64,000 nt of DNA. It comes from Lacibacter cauensis (GTDB lineage: Bacteria; Bacteroidota; Bacteroidia; Chitinophagales; Chitinophagaceae). The notes below the pieces were generated by a model, which saw only the letters and a list, made by a program, of their open reading frames with translations, did no database searches and was not told the origin of the DNA. The DNA lies in contig NZ_VLLE01000006.1 of NCBI RefSeq assembly GCF_007830055.1, forward strand, positions 124,001 to 188,000, in the 5' to 3' direction. The position numbers and the translations under genes were made by a program. Positions 56,743 through 64,000 of the stretch are shown here, one piece after another; the stretch's first letter is position 1, and each line of letters opens with the position of its first letter.

Positions 56743-57468
56743 TTATTTATTCTTTTCGTTGGTACCATTTTCAGGAATAGCGAAAAGTTCTTTTATTCTT
56801 TGATAACTCATTTCCTTTAACTGAGCTACAGAATACCCTGCTGCCGGTCCGCTTGTAAAACGACCACCTGCAATTAATCCGGGAATTAATATGTAACGAT
56901 ATTCCAGCGATTGCGGCAGGTTAATCAACACAGGTTGTCCAGGGTACGCTTCAGGAACCGCAGAAGTAAAACGACAAGTGTTATACGTATGCCTGTACAC
57001 AAATATCTTTTGCAGGTTATAAATACAATTGATCTGGTTGGTAGCGCCCCCTGCATCAGAAATATACGGCAACTGGTAGGGCCCGATTGAACCTACACGG
57101 AAATAAGTAATCATTGTTCCCTGTGTAAGGATTGTGGTACTTAATGATGGCGCATTGATATGTCTTACACGTACACAAGTTCCGTCGATGGTTGTATCAC
57201 GTTGTGCAAACGGGCTGGTTACCCAAGCAGAATATACAACTTGTGCCGGTGTACCGGGGGCACCTGCCGGACCTGTTGCACCTGCCGGGCCTTGGGGTCC
57301 CTGTGGACCTGTTGCGCCTGCCGGCCCTTGAGGACCGGTAGCTCCGGTTGCACCTGTAGAACCGGTTGCGCCGGCAGGGCCTGTTGGACCCACAGGACCT
57401 TGATCGCCTTTACAGGCTACAAATACTACACTGAACGAAATTGCGAGAACAGATAAAATCTTTTTCAT
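56743..57468 (-). CDS. Lipoprotein with collagen-like Gly-X-Y repeat
   Basis: 241 residues. Lipoprotein signal [19 protein letters not shown] with lipobox VFVAC (Cys19). Immediately after it are 18 uninterrupted Gly-X-Y triplets (residues 21-74; mostly GPA, GAT, GPQ), able to form a collagen triple helix, then a ~165-residue globular domain starting [15 protein letters not shown] with four Cys. The globular part may trimerise. Likely surface- or periplasm-facing, anchored by lipid. The function is unknown. Convergent with dprA; a 254-nt upstream spacer separates it from the divergent guaB. Confidence 0.85.
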   Translation of the reverse strand: MKKILSVLAISFSVVFVACKGDQGPVGPTGPAGATGSTGATGATGPQGPAGATGPQGPQGPAGATGPAGAPGTPAQVVYSAWVTSPFAQRDTTIDGTCVRVRHINAPSLSTTILTQGTMITYFRVGSIGPYQLPYISDAGGATNQINCIYNLQKIFVYRHTYNTCRFTSAVPEAYPGQPVLINLPQSLEYRYILIPGLIAGGRFTSGPAAGYSVAQLKEMSYQRIKELFAIPENGTNEKNK

Positions 57469-57686
57469 GTTTTGGTTGTTTTAAAATAGATTGATTTTTG
57501 CAGCGCCTCGTACATCCCTTTTGCAGAAGATGACAGTTGTCGGAAAACCGAAACTCTTCTCGTAAAGACAGATTTAAAGGTGCTTTATCACAGCGCAAAA
57601 CTATCTTTTGCAATTGCCTGCCCCAATACTACTAACAGGTAAACGGCATACGTAAAAGCGGGTATAAAGGTCGCTTACGAGACCGA

Positions 57687-57719
57687 TTTGGAAGCAATAC
57701 CACTGCCACCTTATCTTTG
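57687..57719 (+). promoter_or_regulatory. Promoter of guaB
   Basis: TTTG at 57687-57690, 21 nt, TATCTTTG at 57712-57719. Only 3 nt (CAC) separate the box from the ATG at 57723, so the mRNA should start at or beside the start codon. Confidence 0.7.
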
Positions 57720-57722
57720 CAC

Positions 57723-59219
57723 ATGGCAACAAGAAATTCTTCCTCTCTCAACAAAGCAATCCAAAGTAAATTTTTCGGTGAAGGTTTAACGTTCGATGAC
57801 GTATTGTTAATACCGGGTTACAGCCAGGTTTTACCACGTGAAACAAACATCAGCAGCCAGCTCACCAAAAACATTACACTCAACATTCCCATGCTGTCTG
57901 CAGCAATGGACACTGTAACCGAAGCAGGCTTAGCGATAGCGCTGGCCCGTGAAGGAGGATTGGGCATTTTGCACAAAAACATGAGTATAGAAGATCAGGC
58001 TGCGCAGGTACGTAAAGTAAAGCGCAGCGAAAGTGGCCTTATCATCGACCCGATTACATTGAAGCATGATGCAACCATCGGTGATGCATTGCAACTGATG
58101 AAGGAGAATAAGATCGGCGGTATTCCCATTGTTGATGCAAACAACAAACTCACCGGCATCCTTACCAACCGTGATCTTCGTTTCGAATCGAACGGAAAGA
58201 AAAAGGTGAGCGAAGTAATGACTTCGACTAACCTTATCACTGCTCCGGAAGGAACCGATCTCAAAAAAGCAAAGACCATTTTAAGTCAGCATAAAATTGA
58301 AAAGTTGCCTGTTGTAAAAAAGGATGGCACACTCGTTGGCTTAATTACCTACCGTGATATTTTGCAATTGCAAAGTCACCCGAACGCCGTTAAAGATTCT
58401 TATGGCCGTTTACTGGTTGGCGCAGCATTAGGCATTACTGCTGACTTGTACGACAGAGCGTATGCCCTGCAGCAGGTAGGTGTTGATCTGGTATCGCTCG
58501 ACAGCGCACACGGCCACAGCAAAGGTGTAATGGAAGCCTTGAAAGGATTGAAAAAGAAATTTAAAACATTGCAGGTGATTGCGGGCAACGTAGGTACCGG
58601 TGCAGGTGCAAAAGCATTGGCCGATGCCGGTGCAGATGCTGTGAAGATCGGTATCGGTCCCGGTTCTATTTGTACAACTCGTATTGTAGCCGGTGTTGGT
58701 GTACCACAGCTCACCGCTATTATGGAAGCAGCACATGCTGTAAAAGGAAAAGGCATTCCGGTAATTGCAGATGGTGGTATCCGTTACACCGGCGATATGG
58801 TAAAAGCATTGGCAGCAGGTGCATCAACTGTAATGATGGGTAGTGTGTTTGCCGGTACAGAAGAAAGCCCCGGTGAAACCATTATTTATGAAGGAAGAAA
58901 ATTCAAACAATACCGTGGTATGGGATCAATCGGCGCCATGCAGCAAGGCAGCGGCGACCGTTACTTCCAGGACGTGGAAGATGGCATTAAAAAATTAGTA
59001 CCCGAAGGTATTGAAGGCCGTGTACCGTTTAAAGGCAACGTAAGCGAAATTGTACACCAGTACACAGGTGGCTTACGTGCAGGTATGGGCTACTGCGGTG
59101 CTAAGAATATTAAAGAGCTGCAAACAGCACAGTTTGTAAAAATTACCAATGCAGGTATGAAAGAAAGCCATGCACACGATGTGATCATTACAAAAGAAAG
59201 CCCGAACTATTCACGCTAA
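57723..59219 (+). CDS. guaB: IMP dehydrogenase
   Basis: 498 residues; oxidises IMP to XMP, the committed step of GTP synthesis. [20 protein letters not shown] at the N-terminus, two CBS domains ([13 protein letters not shown] and [14 protein letters not shown]), the NAD-site Asp in [14 protein letters not shown], the IMP loop [15 protein letters not shown] with the catalytic Cys, and the flap [10 protein letters not shown]. The ATG at 57723 is chosen; a TTG two codons earlier lies inside the -7 box. Confidence 0.97.
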   Translation: MATRNSSSLNKAIQSKFFGEGLTFDDVLLIPGYSQVLPRETNISSQLTKNITLNIPMLSAAMDTVTEAGLAIALAREGGLGILHKNMSIEDQAAQVRKVKRSESGLIIDPITLKHDATIGDALQLMKENKIGGIPIVDANNKLTGILTNRDLRFESNGKKKVSEVMTSTNLITAPEGTDLKKAKTILSQHKIEKLPVVKKDGTLVGLITYRDILQLQSHPNAVKDSYGRLLVGAALGITADLYDRAYALQQVGVDLVSLDSAHGHSKGVMEALKGLKKKFKTLQVIAGNVGTGAGAKALADAGADAVKIGIGPGSICTTRIVAGVGVPQLTAIMEAAHAVKGKGIPVIADGGIRYTGDMVKALAAGASTVMMGSVFAGTEESPGETIIYEGRKFKQYRGMGSIGAMQQGSGDRYFQDVEDGIKKLVPEGIEGRVPFKGNVSEIVHQYTGGLRAGMGYCGAKNIKELQTAQFVKITNAGMKESHAHDVIITKESPNYSR

Positions 59220-59223
59220 TCGT

Positions 59224-59256
59224 CAGTAGTCCTGAGCGCAGTCGAAGGACGGACTG
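59224..59256 (+). repeat. TGAGCGCAGTCGAA-loop hairpin repeat, copy A
   Basis: Stem CAGT-A-GTCC / GGAC-GG-ACTG around the 14-nt loop TGAGCGCAGTCGAA; begins 4 nt after the guaB stop. Confidence 0.7.
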
Positions 59257-59257
59257 A

Positions 59258-59283
59258 AAAGATTGAGCGCAGTCGAAATCTTT
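59258..59283 (+). repeat. TGAGCGCAGTCGAA-loop hairpin repeat, copy B
   Basis: Perfect 7-bp stem AAAGATT / AATCTTT around GAGCGCAGTCGA. The loop matches copy A base for base; the stem does not. Confidence 0.7.
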
Positions 59284-59327
59284 GATCGACGAGAAAAGAA
59301 AAAGGATCGAATTCTTTTAACATACAA

Positions 59328-59360
59328 AATGCCCGACAGTTCTGCCGGGCATTCTTATTT
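59328..59360 (+). terminator. Terminator after guaB
   Basis: 8-bp stem AATGCCCG / CGGGCATT with an inner CA/TG, followed by TCTTATTTTT. Confidence 0.85.
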
Positions 59361-59377
59361 TTACAAAAACCATTTGC

Positions 59378-60958
59378 TTGAAAAAGTTTCAACCTGTTTT
59401 ACTGTCGCTGCTTTCCGGCTTGCTGTTTTTTATTGCATGGCCAACAGTTAATCTTACTGTCGCCATTTTCTTTGCGTTTATTCCGTTGCTGTTGATTGAA
59501 CGGAATGAATACAGCGGTATAAAATTTTTCGGGCTAATGTACCTCGCCATGTTCACCTGGAACATCAGCACCACCTGGTGGATCTGGAATGCGGATATGC
59601 TGGGCGCATGGCTGGCCATCATTGTAAACAGTTTACTCATGTGCATACCGCTGATGGGGTTTCGTTTTATGCGTAAACGCTTTGGCTCATTCATCGGCTA
59701 TACTTCCTTTATCGTTTTCTGGATGAGCTTTGAATACCTGCATTTGCAGGATTGGGGCTTAAGCTGGCCCTGGCTCACACTTGGCAATGTATTTGCCGGT
59801 CGCACAAACTGGATACAATGGTACGAATACAGCGGCACCAGCGGCGGCAGCTTGTGGGTACTGTTGGTCAATGTGCTGTTGTTTAAATTAATTGAAGTCC
59901 GAAATACAAAGTACGAAGTACGTATCTCATCACTTGTAATCATTGCAGCAGTATTAGCAACACCCATCATTACCTCGCTGCTTATCGCAAAGAATCCTAC
60001 ATCAGACATCCAACATCAGACGTCTGTTGTTATTGTTCAGCCCAATATTGATCCGTACGAAAAATTATTTACCGGTTCATTCGATGCGCAACTGCAACAA
60101 CTTATCAAACTCAGCGAAGCACAGATCGACAGTACTACAACGTTGCTCGTTTGGCCCGAAACTGCGTTGTACACCGGCAATGGTTTTGATGAAGCCAATC
60201 TGAAACAAAACTTTTTCCTCAATCCTCTCTTCGATTTTTTAAAACGGCATCCGCAACTGCAATTATTTACCGGCATTGAAAGTTACCGTGTGTTTAACGA
60301 ACGTGTTTCGAACGATGCGAGACCGATTGAAGGCACTTCTACTTTTTACGAAGTGTACAATGCCTGCTTACTCATCGACAGCAGCGGGCCGTTACAGATC
60401 TATCACAAATCGATGCTGGTACCCGGCGTAGAAACATTGCCCGGATTCTTAAAATTTCTTGGTCCGGTGTTTGAAAAATTCGGCGGCACCGCAGGCGGTT
60501 ATGCAAAGCAGGACGAACGTACACCCATCAACTTACAAAACAACAATGTGCTTGCTCCTGCTATTTGCTACGAAAGTATTTATGGCGAATACATGAGTAA
60601 GTATGTACGCAAAGGTGCCAACATCATTGCCATTATTACCAACGATGGATGGTGGGGCAATACACCCGGCTACAAACAACATTTGCTGTATGCCAAATTG
60701 CGTGCTATTGAAACAAGAACATGGGTTGTGCGTAGCGCCAACACCGGCATCAGCTGTTTTATTGATCCTGCAGGCGAAATACATCAACCGCAAAACTGGT
60801 GGACCGCCTCTTCTACCAAAATGAATATCACTGCAGCAAGCCGTCAAACCTTTTTTGTACGCATGGGCGATCTGTTGAGCAAAGCAGCATTGGCAGCAAC
60901 AGTATTGCTGCTGTTGTTTGCGTTGTATCAAAAATTCCTTGTCCGTAAAAGACCGTAA
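59378..60958 (+). CDS. lnt: Apolipoprotein N-acyltransferase
   Basis: 526 residues; adds the third acyl chain to lipoproteins at the inner membrane. About six N-terminal membrane helices, then a nitrilase-fold domain with the catalytic triad Glu (LVWPETALY), Lys (YHKSMLVPGVE) and Cys (APAICYESIYG), and a last membrane helix. The start is a TTG (LKKFQPVLL); no ATG with a better position exists. Two low-complexity tracts are in frame: VRNTKYEVRIS before the last helix of the N-domain, and NPTSDIQHQTS just before the nitrilase domain. Confidence 0.92.
   Translation: MKKFQPVLLSLLSGLLFFIAWPTVNLTVAIFFAFIPLLLIERNEYSGIKFFGLMYLAMFTWNISTTWWIWNADMLGAWLAIIVNSLLMCIPLMGFRFMRKRFGSFIGYTSFIVFWMSFEYLHLQDWGLSWPWLTLGNVFAGRTNWIQWYEYSGTSGGSLWVLLVNVLLFKLIEVRNTKYEVRISSLVIIAAVLATPIITSLLIAKNPTSDIQHQTSVVIVQPNIDPYEKLFTGSFDAQLQQLIKLSEAQIDSTTTLLVWPETALYTGNGFDEANLKQNFFLNPLFDFLKRHPQLQLFTGIESYRVFNERVSNDARPIEGTSTFYEVYNACLLIDSSGPLQIYHKSMLVPGVETLPGFLKFLGPVFEKFGGTAGGYAKQDERTPINLQNNNVLAPAICYESIYGEYMSKYVRKGANIIAIITNDGWWGNTPGYKQHLLYAKLRAIETRTWVVRSANTGISCFIDPAGEIHQPQNWWTASSTKMNITAASRQTFFVRMGDLLSKAALAATVLLLLFALYQKFLVRKRP
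59993..60026. repeat. In-frame low-complexity tract inside lnt
   Basis: ATCAGACATCCAACATCAGAC is the reverse-complement vocabulary of the spacers at 14842 and 17281 (there AAATCAGACATCCTAAATCA on the minus strand). A second tract (GTCCGAAATACAAAGTACG, 59898-59922) lies upstream in the same gene. Confidence 0.6.
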
Positions 60959-61035
60959 CTGTCAAGCTTATCGTAAAATTGGTCCCGTTCACCGGTAAAC
61001 TTCATGCGGGGCCGGTATTTTTTGTATTTTACCGC

Positions 61036-61860
61036 ATGCAACAAAAGGCAGAGCAACAAACACTAACCGTTTCTTATACCTGTATTGGCAAAGGCGATCC
61101 CATTGTGTTGATTCATGGCTTTGGTGAAGATCATCGCATCTGGCAAAAACAATGGACTGTATTGCAAAACGAACATAAAGTAGTACTCCCCGATTTACCC
61201 GGTACCGGCGAATCTACATTGAACAGTGCAACGCTCACCATCGACTCCATGGCAGAAGCCATTAAACTGATGCTGGATGAAGAAGAGATTACAACCTGCA
61301 TTATGCTGGGTCATTCTATGGGAGGATATGTTACACTGGCATTTGCAGAAAAATATCCCGAACGGTTGCAGGCATTTGGTTTAATCCATTCTACTGCCTA
61401 TGCCGATAGTGATGAAAAAAAAGAAGCACGCAACAAATCCATTGCGTTTATTCAGGAACACAGCGCATACGAATTCATCAAAGCCACTATACCAAACCTT
61501 TTTGCTGCAACGTTTAACAGAACTAACAGTGCAGAAGTGCAGAAGTTAACTGCGCAGGGTAAACAGTTTACAGCCGACACATTGATTGCGTATTACAAAG
61601 CCATGATCAACCGGCCCGACCGTACAGCTGTTTTACAGCAAACAAAAGTACCTGTACTCATGTTTATTGGCGAAGAAGACAAAGCGGTGAACCCTGCCGA
61701 TGCATTGGCACAAAGTGCATTGCCCAATGTATGCATGGTACAACACATACCGGGTATTGCACACATGGGTATGCTTGAAGCACCAACAGCACTCAATGAA
61801 ACAATCACAGCGTTTATAACAACCGTCAACACACTTACCAAAGATTCTGTTACTGCATGA
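61036..61860 (+). CDS. Alpha/beta-hydrolase-fold enzyme
   Basis: 274 residues from the ATG at 61036; an open extension upstream has no family similarity. Oxyanion strand IVLIHGFGEDHRIW, nucleophile elbow LGHSMGGY (Ser), acid in FIGEEDKAVNP and His in IPGIAHMGMLEAP form a complete triad. No signal peptide. It could be an esterase, lactonase or similar; the substrate cannot be told. Its TGA overlaps the start of the next gene (ATGA). Confidence 0.88.
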   Translation: MQQKAEQQTLTVSYTCIGKGDPIVLIHGFGEDHRIWQKQWTVLQNEHKVVLPDLPGTGESTLNSATLTIDSMAEAIKLMLDEEEITTCIMLGHSMGGYVTLAFAEKYPERLQAFGLIHSTAYADSDEKKEARNKSIAFIQEHSAYEFIKATIPNLFAATFNRTNSAEVQKLTAQGKQFTADTLIAYYKAMINRPDRTAVLQQTKVPVLMFIGEEDKAVNPADALAQSALPNVCMVQHIPGIAHMGMLEAPTALNETITAFITTVNTLTKDSVTA

Positions 61861-64000
61861 AGCGTTTATTGTTGATATTCTTTTTACTGCTATCCATCCA
61901 TCAATTACAGGCAGGGCATATTTCCGGTGGCGAAATGTATTACAGTTATGTTGGTCCGGGCAGCAATGGCGGCAGCATCTTTCGTATAACTCTGCGCTTG
62001 TTTCGTGATTGTAATCCACTCAACAACACCGGCGGTGCACAGCTTGCCCCCTTACCTACCAGTGTGGTCATGGGTATTTTCAACAGGGGAAGTAACTCTG
62101 CTTACTTAGACAGTGTATTGGTACAACGCACCAGTTTTACAACACTCTCACTGCAAAATCCGTTCAGCTGTATCATTAATGCACCACCTGTTTGTTACGA
62201 AGTGGGTTTGTACAGTTTACAAATAGATTTACCATCGAGTGTACAAGGTTACACGGTTGCATTTCAAACCTGTTGCCGTATCAATGGTTTATCGAATGTT
62301 ACCGGGCAAAGTATTGGAGCAACCTACGTAACCAATATACCCGGTACAGCACAACTCGGCAACGAAACCAATTCAAGCCCTGTATTCAATGTACAGGATA
62401 CTGTGCTTATCTGCCGCAGCAAACGATTTACATTACCGTTCGGTGCAAAAGATCCTGACGCAACAGATTCTCTCAGCTATAGTTTTTGCGATGCCTACAA
62501 CAGTGCAGGCATTACCAGTGCAGCAACAGTAAAACCGTTTAATCCACCTTACGGTTCGCTTACCTATGCTGCAGGTTATAGCGGTTCAACACCCTTAGGT
62601 TCAGGTGTAACCATCGATCCACGCACCGGTGTTATTTCAGGCGTTGCACCGGTGGGTATTCCCAATCCGAATGGCGCTTCTTTCTTTGTCGTGAATGTAT
62701 GTATTACCGAATGGCGCAGAGGCGTCATCATTTCGCAACACCGCAAAGATTTTACCGTTCGTATTTCCGATTGCGATTTTGCAGATGCTGAACTGCCTTT
62801 GGAAAACCGCACCTGCGATGGCTTTACACAAACCTTTCAGAACTTAACACCCAGCAGTGAAATACGCACCTGGTATTGGGATTTTGGTGTAGGCACCTCC
62901 ACTACCGATACATCAACGCAAAGTATTCCAACGTACACGTATGCCGATACCGGCAAATACAAAATCATGTTGATTGTAAACCGTGGTGAAATTTGTACCG
63001 ATACATCGTACTCCGATATTTATGTGTACCCCGGTTTCTTCCCCGACTTTAATGCATACGATGGCTGTAAGAATGTACCCATCCAGTTTACCGATCGTAC
63101 CACATCGGTCTATGGTTCACCCAACTCTTGGAAATGGGATTTTGGGAATCCGTCTGTGTTAAACGATACATCGCTGTTGCGCAATCCGCAATACACCTAC
63201 CCCAATCTCGGTACCTACCAGGTGAGGCTTATTGCAGGATCAACCAAAGGATGTTTAGATACCATTACCAAGCCTGTTGTGATTACCGATAAGCCTGCTA
63301 TTCAACTCACGAACGATACACTTATTTGTTCCATTGACACCTTGCAGTTAAATGCTGCCGGGCAAGGAACCTTTGCATGGACACCATCGTACAACATCAG
63401 CAACCAGAACATCGGCAATCCGTTGGTAAGTCCCGACAGGCCTACAAAATATTTTGTTACACTTACACTGGCGCCGGGTTGTTTCAATACCGATTCAGTT
63501 TTTGTAAATGTGGTTGATTCGGTTACATTAATTGCGCCCAACGACACCACCATCTGTCGTGGCGATTCCATTACACTGCGACCGGGTGGTGATGGCTTGC
63601 TATTTTCCTGGACACCCGTTAACCAGTTCCGGAATCCCACTGCAAAAAATCCAGTCGTAACACCATTGGGTGCAACCAATACCTATACCGTACTTGGATC
63701 GATCGGTAAGTGTACACAAACAGCCGATGTAGTGGTAACAACAGTACCTTACCCGATTGTAGATGCAGGACCGGATGATACGATTTGCTTTGATGATACT
63801 ACAACCATTTCGGCATCGGGTGTTGCCAGCAGCTGGCTATGGTCGCCTGCACGATATGTAGGTTCGCCCACCAGGGCAACCACTACAGCGTTTCCATTAA
63901 CCACAACCGATTTTGTTGTACGTGGTACCGATACACTGGGTTGTCCGAAACCGGTATTCGATACCGTTAGGGTAACAGTAATACCGCCGGTGATGGCCTT
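61857..64000 (+). CDS. Large secreted PKD-repeat protein, probable T9SS type B cargo (3' partial)
   Basis: The frame is open from the ATG at 61857 to the end of the window (over 710 codons). A signal peptide (MKRLLLIFFLLLSIHQLQAG) precedes HISGGEMYYSYVG and FRITLRLFRDCNPLN, the conserved N-terminal domain of large Bacteroidota surface proteins. After it come PKD-type modules (WYWDFGVGTSTTDTS, WKWDFGNPSVLND with TYPNLGTYQVRLIA) and gliding-motility-type Ig repeats (DTTICRGDSITLRPGG, DDTICFDDTTTISASG). Such proteins normally end in a gliding-motility/T9SS type B domain; that end is outside the window. The start overlaps the hydrolase stop by 4 nt. Confidence 0.85.
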   Translation, partial: MKRLLLIFFLLLSIHQLQAGHISGGEMYYSYVGPGSNGGSIFRITLRLFRDCNPLNNTGGAQLAPLPTSVVMGIFNRGSNSAYLDSVLVQRTSFTTLSLQNPFSCIINAPPVCYEVGLYSLQIDLPSSVQGYTVAFQTCCRINGLSNVTGQSIGATYVTNIPGTAQLGNETNSSPVFNVQDTVLICRSKRFTLPFGAKDPDATDSLSYSFCDAYNSAGITSAATVKPFNPPYGSLTYAAGYSGSTPLGSGVTIDPRTGVISGVAPVGIPNPNGASFFVVNVCITEWRRGVIISQHRKDFTVRISDCDFADAELPLENRTCDGFTQTFQNLTPSSEIRTWYWDFGVGTSTTDTSTQSIPTYTYADTGKYKIMLIVNRGEICTDTSYSDIYVYPGFFPDFNAYDGCKNVPIQFTDRTTSVYGSPNSWKWDFGNPSVLNDTSLLRNPQYTYPNLGTYQVRLIAGSTKGCLDTITKPVVITDKPAIQLTNDTLICSIDTLQLNAAGQGTFAWTPSYNISNQNIGNPLVSPDRPTKYFVTLTLAPGCFNTDSVFVNVVDSVTLIAPNDTTICRGDSITLRPGGDGLLFSWTPVNQFRNPTAKNPVVTPLGATNTYTVLGSIGKCTQTADVVVTTVPYPIVDAGPDDTICFDDTTTISASGVASSWLWSPARYVGSPTRATTTAFPLTTTDFVVRGTDTLGCPKPVFDTVRVTVIPPVMA

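Noticed and set aside
57134-57456. Cys- and Pro-rich open frames opposite the collagen-like repeat
   Set aside because: They mirror the Gly-X-Y codon repeat on the other strand and have no independent start signal.

Overview
The window is a stretch of a Bacteroidota chromosome, most likely from the family Chitinophagaceae. The evidence is type IX secretion (T9SS) machinery and cargo (PorU/PorV-like pair, PorE-like protein, C-terminal sorting domains), a SusC/SusD pair, a HHH-domain outer-membrane barrel, a PKD-repeat surface protein, and promoters of the Bacteroidota type (TTTG, about 19 nt, TAnnTTTG) with few Shine-Dalgarno sites. The genus cannot be read from the sequence alone. Coding density is high. 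There is one tRNA gene (tRNA-Gln), no rRNA, no CRISPR array and no recognisable transposase.

Layout. 1-4040: three membrane proteins of apparent polysaccharide or lipid-glycan type (two GT-C-like multi-pass proteins around a membrane-anchored sulfatase-fold enzyme); this part looks A+T-richer than the rest. 4060-10244: an operon of a PorV-like barrel and a 1686-residue gingipain-fold sortase (PorV2/PorU2 type) with its own promoter. 10465-13403: tyrS, an SGNH hydrolase, tRNA-Gln and a secreted protein. 13406-20813: a minus-strand nucleotide-sugar operon (aminotransferase, UDP-glucose dehydrogenase, UDP-xylose synthase, UDP-HexNAc dehydrogenase, RmlB, RmlC, RmlD). 20931-26773: Kdo transferase, an uncharacterised acidic protein, thymidine kinase, CcmB-CcmC-CcmD and glutamate dehydrogenase. 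27048-31238: an HtrA protease, a cytoplasmic GH13 enzyme and IspH.

31285-36080 holds three minus-strand T9SS cargo genes, two of which look like a tandem duplication including the upstream DNA. 36366-44146: cytidylate kinase, ClpC, a STAS protein with RNase Z, a secreted esterase with a glycogen-binding-like domain, DapA and AccA. 44252-48877: an orphan SusC/SusD nutrient-uptake pair. 49014-51886: a HHH-domain beta-barrel translationally coupled to a PorV/PorQ-like barrel. 51999-56697: FolD, QueE, a PorE-like OmpA protein and DprA. 56743-57468: a collagen-like lipoprotein. 57723-64000: IMP dehydrogenase, apolipoprotein N-acyltransferase, an alpha/beta hydrolase and the start of a large PKD protein that runs off the window.

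Three non-gene signals deserve attention. (1) Short low-complexity word tracts occur both in the spacers of the sugar operon and, in frame, inside waaA, queE and lnt. (2) A small hairpin repeat with a conserved TGAGCGCAGTCGA loop and different stems occurs behind guaB, with a degenerate copy overlapping the queE stop codon. (3) Several housekeeping genes (guaB, folD, waaA, queE) have the -7 promoter box 3-8 nt before the start codon, predicting leaderless or nearly leaderless mRNAs.
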